From assembly GCA_023301545.1 (NCBI GenBank), contig JALZUI010000057.1:1-22991 (forward strand): DNA of 22,991 bases. Reading direction: 5' to 3'. Below, piece after piece: positions 15,173 to 22,511 of the stretch (its first letter is position 1; every line of letters starts with the position of its first letter). The translations under genes and the position numbers were made by a program. Source of the DNA: Akkermansiaceae bacterium (GTDB taxonomy: Bacteria; Verrucomicrobiota; Verrucomicrobiia; Verrucomicrobiales; Akkermansiaceae). Below the pieces are notes generated by a model. It was not told where the DNA came from. It saw only the letters and a list, made by a program, of their open reading frames with translations, and did not search any database.

Positions 15173-15808
15173 ATGATCTCGCTATCCACTTTCAGCTTTG
15201 GCCGTTCAGCCCTCTGTTTTACTCTGATCGCACTGAGTTCTGCTCTACTCTCTTGCGGTGGTGGAGATTCATCAGGAAGCTCCAATATTAATAATCCTTT
15301 AGGAGAGAATGAACCCAGCGAGGACGCCCCTGTAGAGAATGAAGAGCCCCAACAGGCAATCATCATTGAAACGAATAGATTTGTTGACCCTGCTATTCGC
15401 CCGCACCTCGACTCTTTCGTCCAGGAACTCCGGGATCGCCAAATCAGTGCCGACCTCTCCAATATCACAATGGAAATCGTAGATGACTTTGGCCCTGGTT
15501 TTGTCTCACGAAGCAATGGAGGAAATATTGCTGGGCTCTGTTTTAGAAACTCGGGGCTCATACAAATCGACGCGACCTTCCTCACGAATCCGTCATTTTT
15601 CTTGGAACTCGTCTATCACGAACTCGGGCATTGCGTTCTAGGAATGGAGCATCGACCTAATAGCATCATGAGCTTGAACCCTTTATTTGCTACCCGCGCG
15701 GCATTAAACGAATTTTTTACCGAAGACTTCTTCTTCGACCTCAGTGTTCTCACGAGTCCAGGAGAATTAGAAAACGGTCATGCAGATACGATCGAACTTG
15801 AGGATTAG
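15173..15808 (+). CDS. Putative zinc-metallopeptidase lipoprotein, copy 1
   Basis: The 211-residue protein opens with a lipoprotein signal: basic/hydrophobic residues 1-27 and the lipobox 'LLSC' with acylation at C28, followed by a Gly/Ser linker and an acidic Pro/Glu tether (about 41-60). The conserved domain (about 72-185) includes 'ADLSNIT', 'GLCF', 'LIQID', 'ELVYHELGHCVLGMEH' and 'NSIM'. H149, E150, H153 and H160 form HExxHxxxGxxH, close to the metzincin signature but one residue longer. S164-I165-M166 resembles a Met-turn. C123 and C154 are 31 residues apart, exactly as in copy 2. The likely location is a membrane (outer, judging by no Asp at +2). The ATG at 15173 is chosen over 15101, which lies in the yidC terminator. 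No substrate can be inferred. Confidence 0.82.
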   Translation: MISLSTFSFGRSALCFTLIALSSALLSCGGGDSSGSSNINNPLGENEPSEDAPVENEEPQQAIIIETNRFVDPAIRPHLDSFVQELRDRQISADLSNITMEIVDDFGPGFVSRSNGGNIAGLCFRNSGLIQIDATFLTNPSFFLELVYHELGHCVLGMEHRPNSIMSLNPLFATRAALNEFFTEDFFFDLSVLTSPGELENGHADTIELED

Positions 15809-15852
15809 GTTTTCCTCTTGGCAAAGCCTCTTATCTACTTAAACTACATCTA

Positions 15853-16386
15853 ATGAAAGCGTTCGCCTCTAAAGACTTTTTTAAAAAATCATTACAACTA
15901 TCGCTAGCAGCTTGCACCTTGCTAATCATTTCATGCGGCGGTGGTGATTCTTCCTCTAGCAGTAGTAACACTCCCATTTTTCCGCAACCAGGAGAGATCG
16001 ACCCTGATTTCATCCCCTTTATTGAATCATTTACTGAAGAGTTAGAAGATCGCGGAATTGAGGCGGACCTATCGAACATCTCAATGTCATACGTAGACGA
16101 TTTAGAATCTGCAGGGGTATGCTTCGTAGGCACAGGCGTCATCCAGATCAACAGCTTCTTTCGCAGAAATAGAACAAACCTCCTAGAACTCGTCTATCAC
16201 GAGTTGGGACACTGTGCCCTCGGGATGGAGCACCGTGATAATAGCATCATGCAAGCGAGCGAATTTATCGGGGTTACAGACGAGACACTAGACGAATTCT
16301 TCTCTGAGGAGTTTTTCTTCGAGTTAGATTTAACGCCTCGTAATAGCGAGGTTGAGGTGAAGACTTCCAGCACCCTAAATCAATAG
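15853..16386 (+). CDS. Putative zinc-metallopeptidase lipoprotein, copy 2
   Basis: This is a 177-residue paralog of the preceding gene, 44 bases downstream. It has a signal of 27 residues ending in the lipobox 'IISC' (C28), then 'GGGDSSSSSSN', a shorter tether than copy 1. The shared domain is 'ADLSNIS', 'GVCF', 'VIQIN', 'LLELVYHELGHCALGMEH' and 'NSIM'. Putative zinc ligands are H116, H120 and H127 with E117 as base, S131-I132-M133 is the turn, and C90/C121 are the cysteine pair. The closing 'EFFSEEFFFELD' matches 'EFFTEDFFFDLS' in copy 1. Nucleotide identity is clear around the active site, for example TAATAGCATCATG in both. The tandem arrangement indicates gene duplication. Function beyond probable metal-dependent hydrolysis is unknown. 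Confidence 0.82.
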   Translation: MKAFASKDFFKKSLQLSLAACTLLIISCGGGDSSSSSSNTPIFPQPGEIDPDFIPFIESFTEELEDRGIEADLSNISMSYVDDLESAGVCFVGTGVIQINSFFRRNRTNLLELVYHELGHCALGMEHRDNSIMQASEFIGVTDETLDEFFSEEFFFELDLTPRNSEVEVKTSSTLNQ

Positions 16387-16412
16387 TCTCGCGTTCGGGT
16401 AAGGCTTTCTAA

Positions 16413-16446
16413 CAGAATAAACCTGGTCAGGGTTCATTCTGGTTTT
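16413..16446 (+). terminator. Probable terminator after the lipoprotein pair
   Basis: CAGAAT-A-AACC (16413-16423) pairs with GGTT-C-ATTCTG (16431-16441) with one A/C mismatch, a 7-base loop, and GTTTTC follows. The stem is good but the T-run is short, so termination may be partial. It is 27 bases after the stop of the second lipoprotein and 66 bases before dxr. Confidence 0.5.
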
Positions 16447-16506
16447 CAGATTTAACTTAGTTTTAACTCGCTATCCCATACAATCTAATCTTGAACAATA
16501 AGGCTC

Positions 16507-17682
16507 ATGGCTGATGTTTTTTGTAAGAAGGTAGTAATCTTAGGTTCTACAGGATCAATAGGAACCAGCGCGCTTAAAGTTGCGCGTGATATACCTGAAC
16601 GCATGCAAGTCGTCGGCTTAGCCGCTGGACGCAACACAGACCTCCTCATTGAGCAAGCGATTGAGTTTCAGGTAAAGCGCGTTTCCATCAGCAATGCCGA
16701 AGACTTAGACAAAGTACGATCAGCACTGGGCTCTAGCGTCGAAGTATTAGTAGGCAGTGAAGGGTTAATCGCACTGGCCGAGCAAGACGAGGCCGATATG
16801 GTTCTCGTCTCTATTGTCGGCACCGCAGGCCTACACCCTACCCTCGCTGCTATTGAGCAAGGAAAAGACATCGCCCTCGCTAGTAAAGAAGTCCTTGTCA
16901 TGGCTGGTGAAATCGTCATGGAGCGAGCACGACAAAAAGGAGTGAAAGTCCTTCCCGTCGATAGCGAGCACAACGCCCTGTTCCAATGCCTAGAAGGACA
17001 CCATGGAGGCGAGAAAGAAATCAGCCGCCTCATCCTTACCGCCTCTGGCGGCCCCTTTCGTGACCCTGCGGCCTGGCCCGCGGAGAAACTAAGCTCAGTC
17101 CAGCTCAGTGACGCTCTCAAGCACCCAACATGGACGATGGGGCGCAAGATCACCCTCGACTCGGCAACGCTGTTTAACAAGGCCTTAGAGATGATTGAGG
17201 CCCGTTGGCTTTTTAATGTGGAAATGGCAAAGGTTGACGTCACCGTCCACCATCAGAGTATTGTCCACTCTCTAGTGGAATTTACTGACCACTCTATTCT
17301 AGCCCAGTTCAGCCAGCCTGATATGTGCTTCCCTATCCAATACGCGATCACCTACCCTGACCGTGTACCGAACCAGCTCAAGCCTCTCAATTTTGCTGAA
17401 CTCGGAGAACTCACCTTTTCCGCCCCTCGTTGGGACGACTTCCCAGCGCTCAACCTAGCGATGAAAGCAGGGACGACAGGAGGAACCCTCCCTGCGGTAC
17501 TTAATGCAGCCAATGAAATTGCAGTCCAAGGCTTCATCGATGGTAAAATCGGTTTCCCTCAAATCTGGGAAACAGTAGCCCAAGTCATGCAGGATCACAC
17601 CGTAGCTCACCCTAAAGATCTTGATGGGTATATTCTAGCTGATACGGAAGCACGTGAGATCGCAGCCACGATCGTGAAGTAG
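16507..17682 (+). CDS. dxr: 1-deoxy-D-xylulose 5-phosphate reductoisomerase
   Basis: Dxr (IspC) converts DXP to MEP with NADPH, the committed step of the non-mevalonate isoprenoid route. The 391-residue protein shows the NADPH loop 'GSTGSIG' (13-19) and 'ALASKEVLV' (123-131), where S126 stands in place of the usual Asn of 'ANKE'. It also has metal ligands D152 and E154 in 'VDSEHNALFQ', 'TASGGPFR' (178-185), 'HPTWTMGRKITLDSATLFNKALE' within 206-228 with E228 as third ligand, and 'VHHQSIVHS'. The flexible loop and the C-terminal four-helix region are complete. AAGG lies 5 bases before the ATG, the nearest thing to a Shine-Dalgarno on this strand. TACAAT (16479-16484) is a fair -10 without a convincing -35. 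The gene is followed by a terminator. Confidence 0.97.
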   Translation: MADVFCKKVVILGSTGSIGTSALKVARDIPERMQVVGLAAGRNTDLLIEQAIEFQVKRVSISNAEDLDKVRSALGSSVEVLVGSEGLIALAEQDEADMVLVSIVGTAGLHPTLAAIEQGKDIALASKEVLVMAGEIVMERARQKGVKVLPVDSEHNALFQCLEGHHGGEKEISRLILTASGGPFRDPAAWPAEKLSSVQLSDALKHPTWTMGRKITLDSATLFNKALEMIEARWLFNVEMAKVDVTVHHQSIVHSLVEFTDHSILAQFSQPDMCFPIQYAITYPDRVPNQLKPLNFAELGELTFSAPRWDDFPALNLAMKAGTTGGTLPAVLNAANEIAVQGFIDGKIGFPQIWETVAQVMQDHTVAHPKDLDGYILADTEAREIAATIVK

Positions 17683-17685
17683 ACC

Positions 17686-17719
17686 AAAAAGGGCGAACCT
17701 CTTACGGCTCGCCCTTTTT
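17686..17719. terminator. Bidirectional terminator between dxr and the LysM gene
   Basis: AAAAAGGGCGA (17686-17696) pairs with TCGCCCTTTTT (17709-17719), giving an 11-pair stem with A- and T-tracts on either side. It is 3 bases after the dxr stop and 26 bases beyond the stop of the convergent LysM gene, so it can serve both. Confidence 0.9.
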
Positions 17720-17745
17720 GTCATGAAATCTATAACGCGTTCTCT

Positions 17746-18525
17746 TTACTGAGGAATACGAATCTTGTCGCCTGGGCGGATCTTCGTAGGCTGCACGTTA
17801 GGATTAGCCTTGATGATCGAATCAACCGATACTCCGTACATTCTGTGAAGCTTATAGAAGCTCTCTCCACTTTTGATTACGTGATACTTATGGTTCGTTC
17901 CTAAAACCTGAGTGGAAACCTCTACTTGTTGGCCACCTTTTGTAATCATGTGGACGTCATTGGTAACCACGTTTACTGTCGGCTTATTCGTCGTGCCGAT
18001 TTGATCCACTTCATTAGAGCGTACTCCTACCTTACGAGTTGGAACCTTGATCCCTAAGCCCGCTTTGAGAGCACGGTTTTTATTCAGTCTCTTAAGCTCA
18101 TCAACATTTACGTTAAGCCGAGATGCGACTGAAGCGTAAGTTTCTCCTGCATGAACCCATGTGTAGGCTTCGTTCTCTGAAATTCTAGGACCTTCTGACT
18201 GCACACGCTCAATCGTAGATTGCTGATTCGCGTTCTGTACTACAGGTGCTTGCACATTTAGGTCTACAGCGAACTCGTCTGACGTTCCGCTAGAATGCTT
18301 AGAGTGCAGTGCCATCGCTCCAATCGCGATGAAGTGAAGTAAAAGAAGAACAAAAAGCCCGCCCACAATCTTACTACTAAGGCTAGTCCCGTCATCATTA
18401 AAGCCAGCTGCAGGTTGCGCCGCTACTGCACGATGTTTTTTAGCGCCACCCTTTTTGGTGATCGCACGGATGATCTTGCCCGCCTTCTGAGGTTGGCGGC
18501 GAGGACTTAGTTTACGATTATTCAT
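17746..18525 (-). CDS. Membrane-anchored protein with two LysM domains
   Basis: The 259-residue protein has a strongly basic cytoplasmic N-terminus (1-50, many K/R), a single TM helix (about 53-72), a Ser/Gln-rich linker, LysM 1 (about 121-163, 'YTWVHAGETYASVASRLNV') and LysM 2 (about 213-258, 'YHVIKSGESFYKLHRMYGV' ... 'IRPGDKIRIP'). LysM binds the N-acetylglucosamine moieties of peptidoglycan, so it probably tethers the inner membrane to the wall from the periplasm. There is no catalytic domain. It is the last gene of the murF-mraY-murD series, 15 bases after murD. This suggests a role tied to wall synthesis or cell division; a name cannot be given. Confidence 0.85.
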   Translation of the reverse strand: MNNRKLSPRRQPQKAGKIIRAITKKGGAKKHRAVAAQPAAGFNDDGTSLSSKIVGGLFVLLLLHFIAIGAMALHSKHSSGTSDEFAVDLNVQAPVVQNANQQSTIERVQSEGPRISENEAYTWVHAGETYASVASRLNVNVDELKRLNKNRALKAGLGIKVPTRKVGVRSNEVDQIGTTNKPTVNVVTNDVHMITKGGQQVEVSTQVLGTNHKYHVIKSGESFYKLHRMYGVSVDSIIKANPNVQPTKIRPGDKIRIPQ

Positions 18526-18540
18526 GGGATAAGATAGGAT

Positions 18541-19872
18541 TTAAAGACTGTGCACTATCTTTCGGAAGGCTTCTCCTCGCTCAATATAACTGCTGAACAT
18601 ATCAAAGGAAGATGTACCTGGTGAGAAGAGAACGTAGTCCCCTTCTTCTGCGAAAGAACGAGCCTTAACCACAGCATTTTCCAGTGAATTGCAGAAATAT
18701 GTTTCTACTTCATCAGAGAATAACTCGGCTAATTTTAGTCCAGTTTCCCCGATAGTTAAGCAAACTTTAATATTATTGGCAAGCTTTCCTTTAATTATAT
18801 TGTAATCAAACCCCTTTTCTTTTCCTCCTACGATCAAAACGAGTGGTTGTTCAAAAGCAGAGAGAGCAGTTTCTAACGAGTGAAGGTTCGTAGATTTCGA
18901 GTCGTTAATGAAGCCGACTCCATCGAGATCACGAATGAGCTCGCAGCGGTGCGCAGGTGGTTGATAGTCCGCTAATAAAGCCGCTGGTGGCGCAGTCCAA
19001 TCAAGCCCTAGAGCGTTGATCACAGCGAAGGCCGCCATTGCGTTTTCGACATTATGCAAGCCTCTGAGACGGGTCGAAGCCAGATCTACCGCCGGAGCGC
19101 CAGGCATCTGAATGAGCCCATCGGCATAAGAATAATTCGCAGAGGAGGAGGAAGCGCTAAAGGTTAAGTGGGATTGAGGGAAGTTGTAACCTTCTTCTTC
19201 ACGGGTGATTTTCCAGTCTGTCGGTAATAAAGGCTCAAAAATTCGTTCCTTAGCAGCTCTATAGGCTTCGAAATCAGGGTAACGGTCGAGGTGATCAGGG
19301 GCTAAGTTAAGCCAGAGTGAGACCGCGGAACGGAAGGTTGAAATCGTTTCAAGCTGGAAGGAGCTAATCTCTACGACCGCGTATTCAGGAGCTTCGCCTA
19401 AAACCAATTCGCTGAGAGGCACTCCGTGATTGCCGCAGGGTTCAGCCGTAAATCCGAGCTTCTTAATCAGGTGCGCAATGATCTCCGTGGTCGTTGTCTT
19501 CCCATTTGTTCCTGTGATGCCAACACACGTTCCTCCGTAGAAACGGTATCCTAATTCCAGCTCCCCAAGGAGCTCCATCGTATTGGTGGCGAAAGCCTTA
19601 ACAAGTTCACCGTAAGTATCTACCCCTGGGCTTGTAACTAGGTAGTCAGAAAAAATCTCTACCCCCATCTCAGGAGTAGCGTTTCCGATGAGCGTAACAC
19701 GCGCATCAAGTCCCTGTGGAGTTGGGTCTGGCCTGCTATCAAAGAGCCGTACCTCTGCGCCACGAGCGGCTGCTAAATTCGCAGCGGCGACGCCACTACG
19801 CCCTGCACCGAGCACGACAACACGCTCGTCCTCAAGGGTGAACAATGCCGAATTCGGTTTGGAGTAAGACAT
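18541..19872 (-). CDS. murD: UDP-N-acetylmuramoyl-L-alanine--D-glutamate ligase
   Basis: MurD adds D-glutamate to UDP-MurNAc-L-Ala in the cytoplasm. The 443-residue protein has the N-terminal UDP-binding Rossmann segment 'VVVLGAGRSGVAAA' (18-31), the ATP loop 'GITGTNGKTTTTE' (118-130), 'VVEISSFQLE', 'NLAPDHLDRY' in the central domain, then 'HRCE' and 'FINDSKSTN' for the C-terminal domain hinge, and 'SPGTSSFDMF' near the end. Its start codon overlaps the mraY stop by one base (TAATG), a sign of coupled translation. The neighbouring steps MraY and MurF are encoded just upstream. Confidence 0.97.
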   Translation of the reverse strand: MSYSKPNSALFTLEDERVVVLGAGRSGVAAANLAAARGAEVRLFDSRPDPTPQGLDARVTLIGNATPEMGVEIFSDYLVTSPGVDTYGELVKAFATNTMELLGELELGYRFYGGTCVGITGTNGKTTTTEIIAHLIKKLGFTAEPCGNHGVPLSELVLGEAPEYAVVEISSFQLETISTFRSAVSLWLNLAPDHLDRYPDFEAYRAAKERIFEPLLPTDWKITREEEGYNFPQSHLTFSASSSSANYSYADGLIQMPGAPAVDLASTRLRGLHNVENAMAAFAVINALGLDWTAPPAALLADYQPPAHRCELIRDLDGVGFINDSKSTNLHSLETALSAFEQPLVLIVGGKEKGFDYNIIKGKLANNIKVCLTIGETGLKLAELFSDEVETYFCNSLENAVVKARSFAEEGDYVLFSPGTSSFDMFSSYIERGEAFRKIVHSL

Positions 19873-21029
19873 TAGAGAACTTTGATAAGTCCGAGACCGA
19901 CGAGGGCTAGGAATATAGAGAGAATCCAGAAACGGATGATGACCTGGTTCTCATGCCAACCACCGAGCTCAAAGTGGTGGTGTATAGGAGCCATTTTGAA
20001 AATACGCTTTCCACGCAACTTGAAACTTCCGACCTGCAAGATCACGGATACGGCCTCCATTACGAAGACTCCACCAATGATGACGAGGAGAAGCTCTTGC
20101 TTAGTACAAATCGCTACCGTTCCGAGAGAACCGCCGATTGCGAGGGAACCTGTATCACCCATAAAGACCTTAGCCGGGTGACAGTTAAACCAAAGGAAGC
20201 CGAACCCGGCCCCTACTAGCGCCATCAGAAAGACTGTGATCTCGCCGAGAAACGGGTTGTGAGGAATTGAAAGGTACTCGGTAGCTAACCATTGGTGTTG
20301 GGAAAGGTATGCAATCACGGAGTAAGCCAGAGAAACTACGATCGTAACGCCAATCGCAAGGCCATCAAGACCATCAGTTAGGTTAACCGCATTTGAACTA
20401 CCGATGCAGAGAATAACGAAAAACGGGATGATCAACCACTTCAGATCCACAATCGAGCCCTTGAAAAGAGGAAAGGAGATCTCACTAATGCTCATGCTCT
20501 GATCTACTAGCGTGTATTCAGAGGTGTATTTATTAAAGTAAAGGAAGGCCGCTACAATCACGCCGACTCCCAGCTGCCAAAGAAGCTTCGTCTTAGCGCT
20601 CACTCCATCAGAGCTTTTCTTAACTACCTTCTTGTAATCATCGAGGAACCCTAGGAGGCCTAGAGCGACCATCGAGCAACAAGTAACTACTAGGAACGGG
20701 TTCAAGATCCGTCCACAAAAGAGAACGGAAATCAGGACGGTTCCGATAATCATCACTCCTCCCATCGTTGGTGTACCAGCCTTCGCTCCATGAGCTTCCG
20801 CTAGACCGCGCATGAGTTCAGCGCCTCGGATAGGTTGTCCCGCCTTGAGAAGCTTAAGCATCGTAATGAGGCGTGGGCCTAGGATAAGGCTCATCGTAAA
20901 GGCCATGACACAGGCAAATAATGCACGGAAAGTGATGTACTGAAAGAGATTCAGAAAGGAAAAGGCCTTAGCCCATCCCGCGCCGTTTTCCATCGCGGAG
21001 TTCCAGAATTCATAGAGGTAGTATAACAT
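19872..21029 (-). CDS. mraY: Phospho-N-acetylmuramoyl-pentapeptide-transferase
   Basis: MraY transfers phospho-MurNAc-pentapeptide from UDP to undecaprenyl phosphate, making lipid I at the inner membrane. The 385-residue, multi-TM protein (about ten helices) has 'GTPTMGG' (85-91), the catalytic Asp pair in 'FLDDYKK' (128-134), 'NAVNLTDGLDGLA' (213-225), 'FMGDTGSLAIGG' (289-300) with D292, and 'APIHHHFE' (347-354). It is slightly longer than E. coli MraY (360), with extra residues in the periplasmic loops. It begins 15 bases after murF and overlaps murD by one base. Immediately before the ATG the sequence is AT-rich with no ribosome-binding motif. Confidence 0.97.
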   Translation of the reverse strand: MLYYLYEFWNSAMENGAGWAKAFSFLNLFQYITFRALFACVMAFTMSLILGPRLITMLKLLKAGQPIRGAELMRGLAEAHGAKAGTPTMGGVMIIGTVLISVLFCGRILNPFLVVTCCSMVALGLLGFLDDYKKVVKKSSDGVSAKTKLLWQLGVGVIVAAFLYFNKYTSEYTLVDQSMSISEISFPLFKGSIVDLKWLIIPFFVILCIGSSNAVNLTDGLDGLAIGVTIVVSLAYSVIAYLSQHQWLATEYLSIPHNPFLGEITVFLMALVGAGFGFLWFNCHPAKVFMGDTGSLAIGGSLGTVAICTKQELLLVIIGGVFVMEAVSVILQVGSFKLRGKRIFKMAPIHHHFELGGWHENQVIIRFWILSIFLALVGLGLIKVL

Positions 21030-21044
21030 AATTTAGGGGAGAGT

Positions 21045-22409
21045 TTAATTTTCAGGGAAGACGGTATTCATAACGGTTTCCATGGCGGCCGCTCGGCTTC
21101 CTTTAAAGAGAATCATTGATCCTTCTTCCAGATTGTCTTTTAGCCAAGTTTCTGCGTCTTGCTTGATAGCGAAATGTTGGGGCTCATTGCCAGCCTTTTT
21201 TGCACCTTCTGTAATTAATTTCGCTTCTTCTCCCACACTAATGACGGTTAACCCTAGCAGGGCTCCGTATTCACCGACTTCTAAGTGCGCCTGATCTGTG
21301 AGGTCTCCGAGCTCAGCCATTTTGCCAAGAACGAGGTAGCCTTTCTGCCCTTCTGCCAAAGCTTCTTGCAGCGTGAGAGCGGCAACCTTAACGGAATCAG
21401 GGTTCGCATTGTAGGTGTCATCTAGGATCGTATAGGAACCATGCGAAAACTGGCGAAGACGGCCAGAAGTCAGCTCTACCGAACTCAATCCGTGTGCAAT
21501 TTCCTCTACGCTCATGCCATACAGGTGACCTACCGCGGCTGATAACAGCGCGTTAGAAACCATGTGGCGACCTTTTAGCGGGAGTAAGACAGAGGCCTCC
21601 CCTTGAGGTGTCTTCAGGGTGAACGCCGTGCCATTTCCTTCGGCCTTAAGGCCTGTTGCTGAAATCGGGGTCTCGGTTTCGATTCCTGTTTCTAGGACTT
21701 GTCCCCCATTCATCGCTAGTAAAACGTCTTTGTAATCAACATCGGTTGGGATAATCAACGTTCCGTCTGCTGGCAGAGCGGCGGCGAGAGCTCCTTTTTC
21801 TTTAGCGATCTCCTCTTGCGAGCCCATGTGCTCGATGTGCGCCGTTCCTACGGTCGTGATTATGCCGATCTGAGGACGTGCAATTTCACAGAGCGGAGCA
21901 ATTTCACCAGGATGGTTCATTCCCATTTCATAAATTGTCGCTTCATCTTCGCGGGTGTTGCGGAGAACCGTTAGTGGAAGTCCGATGTGGTTATTAAAGT
22001 TACCCAGCGTGGCCTTCGTTTGAAAGCGTTGGCTCAATACGGCGTCGGTTAGATCCTTGGTCGAAGTCTTTCCATTAGACCCAGTGATCCCAATCGCACG
22101 ATCCGTTAACTCACCACGCCAGTAACTAGCGAGATCTTGCAGACCTTGGAGCGTGTCTTTTACCAGAACGACATTTACTCCAGTAATGCCTCGGTCTTCA
22201 TGAACGAGGAGCGTCTTAGCCCCTTTTTCTACCGCTTGCTCTAGGAAGTTATGGGCATCAAAATTATCACCCTGCAATGCTACAAAGATATCCCCGTCCT
22301 TAATCTGACGTGTATCTGTTGAGACGGACAAAGGGAAAGAGCTCAACGCACCTTCACTCAATAACTTTCCGCCAGTGGCATGTAAAACGTCTTGGATCGA
22401 AATCGACAT
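21045..22409 (-). CDS. murF: UDP-N-acetylmuramoyl-tripeptide--D-alanyl-D-alanine ligase
   Basis: MurF attaches D-Ala-D-Ala to the UDP-MurNAc-tripeptide. The 454-residue form starting at the ATG 22407-22409 ('MSISIQDVLHATGG') has an N-terminal domain with 'VSTDTRQIKDGDIFVAL', the ATP loop 'GITGSNGKTSTKDL' (107-120), 'EMGMNHPGEI', 'LDDTYNANPDS' and 'FKGSRAAAME' near the end. The frame also allows an ATG at 22496, but the 29 extra residues are unlike MurF N-termini, so the shorter start is chosen. It is 15 bases upstream of mraY in the same operon; murE, usually before murF, is not here and is replaced by a photolyase-like gene 102 bases upstream. Confidence 0.96.
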   Translation of the reverse strand: MSISIQDVLHATGGKLLSEGALSSFPLSVSTDTRQIKDGDIFVALQGDNFDAHNFLEQAVEKGAKTLLVHEDRGITGVNVVLVKDTLQGLQDLASYWRGELTDRAIGITGSNGKTSTKDLTDAVLSQRFQTKATLGNFNNHIGLPLTVLRNTREDEATIYEMGMNHPGEIAPLCEIARPQIGIITTVGTAHIEHMGSQEEIAKEKGALAAALPADGTLIIPTDVDYKDVLLAMNGGQVLETGIETETPISATGLKAEGNGTAFTLKTPQGEASVLLPLKGRHMVSNALLSAAVGHLYGMSVEEIAHGLSSVELTSGRLRQFSHGSYTILDDTYNANPDSVKVAALTLQEALAEGQKGYLVLGKMAELGDLTDQAHLEVGEYGALLGLTVISVGEEAKLITEGAKKAGNEPQHFAIKQDAETWLKDNLEEGSMILFKGSRAAAMETVMNTVFPEN

Positions 22410-22511
22410 ATCAAGAGCAATAACGCCACCAACGCTATGAGGTAAAGAAGGAATACGAGCATTTTTACTGTCTCTGCAAAAATACCTATCTGCCATCTAT
22501 TGATGAAAGCT

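Noticed and set aside
16456..16484. Promoter for dxr with TACAAT as -10
   Set aside because: The hexamer at -35 distance (around CTTAGT) is too poor to support a separate annotation.
22410..22496. ATG at 22496 as murF start
   Set aside because: The added residues do not resemble MurF; 'MSISIQDVLHATGG' at 22409 is the typical N-terminus.
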